Made by a program: the position numbers and the translations under genes
The notes under the pieces: generated by a model
The model's database searches: none
Told to the model about the DNA's origin: nothing
The model's input: only the letters and a program-made list of their open reading frames with translations
Shown: positions 59,943 to 64,000 of the stretch, piece by piece
How the letters are laid out: the number at the start of each line of letters is the position of its first letter
Position numbering within the stretch: position 1 is the first letter of the stretch
Source of the DNA: Bathymodiolus brooksi
Taxonomy: Eukaryota > Mollusca > Bivalvia > Mytilida > Modiolidae
Length of the DNA: 64,000 nt
Assembly (NCBI GenBank): GCA_963680875.1
Contig: OY804579.1
Coordinates: 53,458,036 to 53,522,035 of the forward strand
Reading direction: 5' to 3'

Positions 59943-62900
59943 AATTATCCAAGTGGTTTCAGAGAAGAAGCGTTTTGAAACATTTTTCCCATAGGGTCCA
60001 ATGTTAAACTAAGTCCTGCCGTAGCCGCCATTTTGAATTTCATATCGGAACAAAAAACGTAAAGTTTGTAGAGGACCATCTAATGAACATTCATGTACAG
60101 TTTGGCTTTAATAATATTTGTAGTTTCTGAGAAGAAGGCATTTGAACATTTTCCCATAGGGTCCAATGTTAATCTATGTCCTGCGGTGGTGGCCATCTTG
60201 AATTTTCGATCGGCATAAAAAAACAGAAACTTTGTAGAGGACCTTCCAATGATCATTCCTGGGCAGTTTGGATTCAATTGTCCAAGTGGTTTCAGAGAAG
60301 AAGCGTTTTGAAACATTTTTCCCATAGGGTCCAATGTTAAACTAAGTCCTGCCGTAGCCGCCATTTTGAATTTCATATCGGAACAAAAAACCTTAAGATT
60401 GTAGAGGACCATCCAATGAACATTCATGTACAGTTTGGCTTTAATAATATTTGTAGTTTCTGAGAAGAAGGCATTTGAACATTTTCCCATAGGGTCCAAT
60501 GTTAATCTATGTATTGTGGTGGCGGCCATCTTGGATTTCCGATCGGCATAAAAAACAGAAAATTTGTAGAGGACCTTCCAATGATCATTCCTGGGCAGTT
60601 TGGTTTCAACTGTTCTAGTGGTTTCAGAGAAGAAGCGTTTTCAAACATTTCCCCCATAGGGTCCAATGTTAAACTAAGTCCTGCCGTAGCCGCCATTTTG
60701 AATTTCATATCGGAACAAAAAACGTAAAGTTTGTAGAGGACCATCCAATGAACATTCTTGTACAGTTTGGCTTTAATCATATTTGTAGTTTCTGAGAAGA
60801 AGGCATTTGAACATTTTCCCATAGGGTCCAATGTTAATCTATGTCCTGCGGTGGTGGCCATCTTGGATTTCCGATCGGCATAAAAAACACACACCTTGTA
60901 GAGGACCTTCCAATGATCATTCCTGGGCAGTTTGGTTTCAATTATCCAAGTGGTTTCAGAGAAGAAGTGTTTTGAAACATTTTTCCCATAGGGTCCAATG
61001 TTAAACTAAGTCCTGCCGTAGCCGCCATTTTGAATTTTATATCGGAACAAAAAACGCAAAGTTTGTAGAGAACCATCCAATGAACATTCATGTACAGTTT
61101 GGCTTTAATAATATTTGTAGTTTCTGAGAAGAAGGCATTTGAACATTTTCCCATAGGGTCCAATGTTAATCTATGTCCTGCGGTGGTGGTCATCTTGGAT
61201 TTCGACCGGCATAAAAAACAGAAACTTTGTAGAGGACCTTCCAATGATCATTCCTGGGCAGTTTGGTTTCATCTGTCCAAGTCGTTTCAGAGAAGAAGCA
61301 TTTTGAAACATTTTTCCCATAGGGTCCAATGTTAAACTAAGTCCTGCCGTAGCCGCCATTTTGAATTTCATATCGGAACAAAAAACGTATTGTTTGTAGA
61401 GAATCATCCAATGAACATTCATGTACAGTTTGGCTTTAATCATATTTGTAGTTTCTGAGAAGAAGGCATTTGAACATTTTCCCATAGGGTCCAATGTTAA
61501 TCTATGTCCTGCAGTGGCGGCCATCTTGAATTTCCGATCGGCATAAAAAAACAGAAACTTTGTAGAGGACCTTCCAATGATCATTCCTGGGCAGTTTGGT
61601 TTCAATTATCCAAGTGGTTTCAGAGAAGAAGCGTTTTGAAACATTTTTCCCATAGGGTCCAATGTTAAACTAAGTCCTGCCGTAGCCGCCATTTTGAATT
61701 TCATACCAGAACAAAAAACGTAAAGTTTGTAGAGGACCATCTAATGAACATTCATGTACAGTTTGGCTTTAATCATATTTGTAGTTTCTGAGTAGAAGGC
61801 ATTTGAATATTTTCCCATAGGGTCCAATGTTAATCTATGTCCTGCGGTGGCGGCCATCTTGGATTTCCGACCGGCATAAAAAACGGAAAATTTGTAGAGG
61901 ACCTTCCAATGATCATTCCTGGGCAGTTTGGTTTCAACTGTCCAAGTGGTTTCAGAGAAGAAGCATTTTGAAACATTTTTCCCATAGGGTCCAATGTTAA
62001 ACTAAGTCCTGCCGTAGCCCCCATTTTGAATTTCATATCGGAACAAAAAACCTTAAGATTGTAGAGGACCATCCAATGAACATTCATGTACAGTTTGGCT
62101 TTAATCATATTTGTAGTTTCTGAGAAGAAGGCATTTGAACATTTTCCCATAGGGTCCAATGTTAATCTATGTATTGTGGTGGCGGCCATCTTGGATTTCC
62201 GATCGGCATAAAAAACATAAAATTTCTAGAGGACCTTCCAATGATCATTCCTAGGCAGTTTGGTTTCAATTATCCAAGTGGTTTCAGAGAAGAAGCGTTT
62301 TGAAACATTTTTCCCATAGGGTCCAATGTTAAACTAAGTCCTGCCGTAGCCGCCATTTTGAATTTCATATCGGAACAAAAAACGTAAAGTTTGTAGAGGA
62401 CCATCTAATGAACATTCATGTACAGTTTGGCTTTAATAATATTTGTAGTTTCTGAGAAGAAGGCATTTGAACATTTTCCCATAGGGTCCAATGTTAATCT
62501 ATGTCCTGCGGTGGTGGCCATCTTGAATTTTCGATCGGCATAAAAAAACAGAAACTTTGTAGAGGACCTTCCAATGATCATTCCTGGGCAGTTTGGATTC
62601 AATTGTCCAAGTGGTTTCAGAGAAGAAGCGTTTTGAAACATTTTTCCCATAGGGTCCAATGTTAAACTAAGTCCTGCCGTAGCCGCCATTTTGAATTTCA
62701 TATCGGAACAAAAAACCTTAAGATTGTAGAGGACCATCCAATGAACATTCATGTACAGTTTGGCTTTAATAATATTTGTAGTTTCTGAGAAGAAGGCATT
62801 TGAACATTTTCCCATAGGGTCCAATGTTAATCTATGTATTGTGGTGGCGGCCATCTTGGATTTCCGATCGGCATAAAAAACAGAAAATTTGTAGAGGACC

Positions 62901-64000
62901 TTCCAATGATCATTCCTGGGCAGTTTGGTTTCAACTGTTCTAGTGGTTTCAGAGAAGAAGCGTTTTCAAACATTTCCCCCATAGGGTCCAATGTTAAACT
63001 AAGTCCTGCCGTAGCCGCCATTTTGAATTTCATATCGGAACAAAAAACGTAAAGTTTGTAGAGGACCATCCAATGAACATTCTTGTACAGTTTGGCTTTA
63101 ATCATATTTGTAGTTTCTGAGAAGAAGGCATTTGAACATTTTCCCATAGGGTCCAATGTTAATCTATGTCCTGCGGTGGTGGCCATCTTGGATTTCCGAT
63201 CGGCATAAAAAACACACACCTTGTAGAGGACCTTCCAATGATCATTCCTGGGCAGTTTGGTTTCAATTATCCAAGTGGTTTCAGAGAAGAAGTGTTTTGA
63301 AACATTTTTCCCATAGGGTCCAATGTTAAACTAAGTCCTGCCGTAGCCGCCATTTTGAATTTTATATCGGAACAAAAAACGCAAAGTTTGTAGAGAACCA
63401 TCCAATGAACATTCATGTACAGTTTGGCTTTAATAATATTTGTAGTTTCTGAGAAGAAGGCATTTGAACATTTTCCCATAGGGTCCAATGTTAATCTATG
63501 TCCTGCGGTGGTGGCCATCTTGGATTTCGACCGGCATAAAAAACAGAAACTTTGTAGAGGACCTTCCAATGATCATTCCTGGGCAGTTTGGTTTCATCTG
63601 TCCAAGTCGTTTCAGAGAAGAAGCATTTTGAAACATTTTTCCCATAGGGTCCAATGTTAAACTAAGTCCTGCCGTAGCCGCCATTTTGAATTTCATATCG
63701 GAACAAAAAACGTATTGTTTGTAGAGAATCATCCAATGAACATTCATGTACAGTTTGGCTTTAATCATATTTGTAGTTTCTGAGAAGAAGGCATTTGAAC
63801 ATTTTCCCATAGGGTCCAATGTTAATCTATGTCCTGCAGTGGCGGCCATCTTGAATTTCCGATCGGCATAAAAAAACAGAAACTTTGTAGAGGACCTTCC
63901 AATGATCATTCCTGGGCAGTTTGGTTTCAATTATCCAAGTGGTTTCAGAGAAGAAGCGTTTTGAAACATTTTTCCCATAGGGTCCAATGTTAAACTAAGT
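59943..64000. repeat. 2325-bp (7 x 332) higher-order repeat at right end
   Basis: Landmarks recur at 2325 bp: 60080/62405, 60502/62827, 60942/63267, 61171/63496. The second copy continues beyond the window. Few substitutions separate the copies (for example GGTGGTCATC at 61,186 versus GGTGGCCATC at 63,511). Confidence 0.9.

Larger units (their letters stand above)
46721..64000. repeat. 332-bp satellite array, copy 2 (at least 52 units, cut by window edge)
   Basis: Same 332-bp unit of two ~166-bp halves as in copy 1, starting at the same place 87 bp from the exon 1 acceptor. The first ~3.2 kb is colinear with copy 1. From about 49.9 kb the order of unit variants differs: copy 2 jumps by one unit relative to copy 1 (position equivalent to 17.9-18.3 kb). 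At 17.3 kb and still running it is already over 5 kb longer than the copy 1 array. Confidence 0.96.

Noticed and set aside
15181..63660. Plus-strand frames of 72-81 codons repeated in the satellite
   Set aside because: Opposite-strand shadows of the same repeat units.
14662..63930. Dozens of minus-strand open frames of 80-191 codons with the recurring phrases LTLDPMGK and NCPGMIIGR
   Set aside because: They lie entirely in the satellite. The unit is 332 bp, not a multiple of 3, so the frame changes every unit. Long frames appear only where a 1-bp length variant happens to fuse two. No start, splice or domain logic supports a protein.
1..64000. Haplotype duplication as the sole explanation for the 32-kb repeat
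   Set aside because: Not excluded, but about 0.1 percent divergence is low for two haplotypes of a mollusc. It is kept as an alternative in the findings and not as the main call.

Overview
The window looks like nuclear DNA of a mollusc, most likely a bivalve. It is AT-rich, has short exons in long introns with canonical GT/AG splice sites, and carries tRNA-derived SINEs, hAT- and pogo-type MITEs, and a tandem array that resembles the core of bivalve pearl/Helitron-like elements. No operon-like gene packing, CRISPR array, rRNA gene or free-standing tRNA gene was seen. The taxonomic call is inference.

Layout. (1) 1-14.6 kb: seven minus-strand exons encoding fibronectin type III (FN3) domains 1 to 6 of a Sidekick cell-adhesion protein. 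Their introns are full of transposable elements. (2) 14.7-26.6 kb: a satellite built of 332-bp units, each made of two diverged ~166-bp halves, with a 1660-bp higher-order period over part of its length. (3) 26.6-32.0 kb: the degenerate satellite edge, a 49-bp tandem repeat, three hAT-like MITEs and one plus-strand exon of a PDE5/PDE11-type cyclic nucleotide phosphodiesterase. (4) 32.04 kb onward: the window starts again. Bases 1 to about 17.9 kb recur at 32,042 to about 49.9 kb with roughly a dozen substitutions and a few length changes in the non-satellite part, by eye about 0.1 percent. The second satellite copy exceeds 17 kb, runs off the right edge, and has different higher-order periods (4649 and 2325 bp).

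Gene logic. The seven exons splice in a consistent phase chain (1-1-1-1-1-1-0-1) and total 1839 nt, 613 codons. The block enters and leaves in phase 1, so a tandem copy could in principle be spliced in frame and give a Sidekick with six extra FN3 domains. The PDE exon lies between the two blocks on the opposite strand and no other PDE exon is visible. The locus is therefore either a recent tandem segmental duplication that interleaved pieces of two genes, or an assembly duplication. Sequence alone cannot decide.

Most other open frames, including those of 80-191 residues across the satellite, are by-products of repeats and are not annotated as genes.
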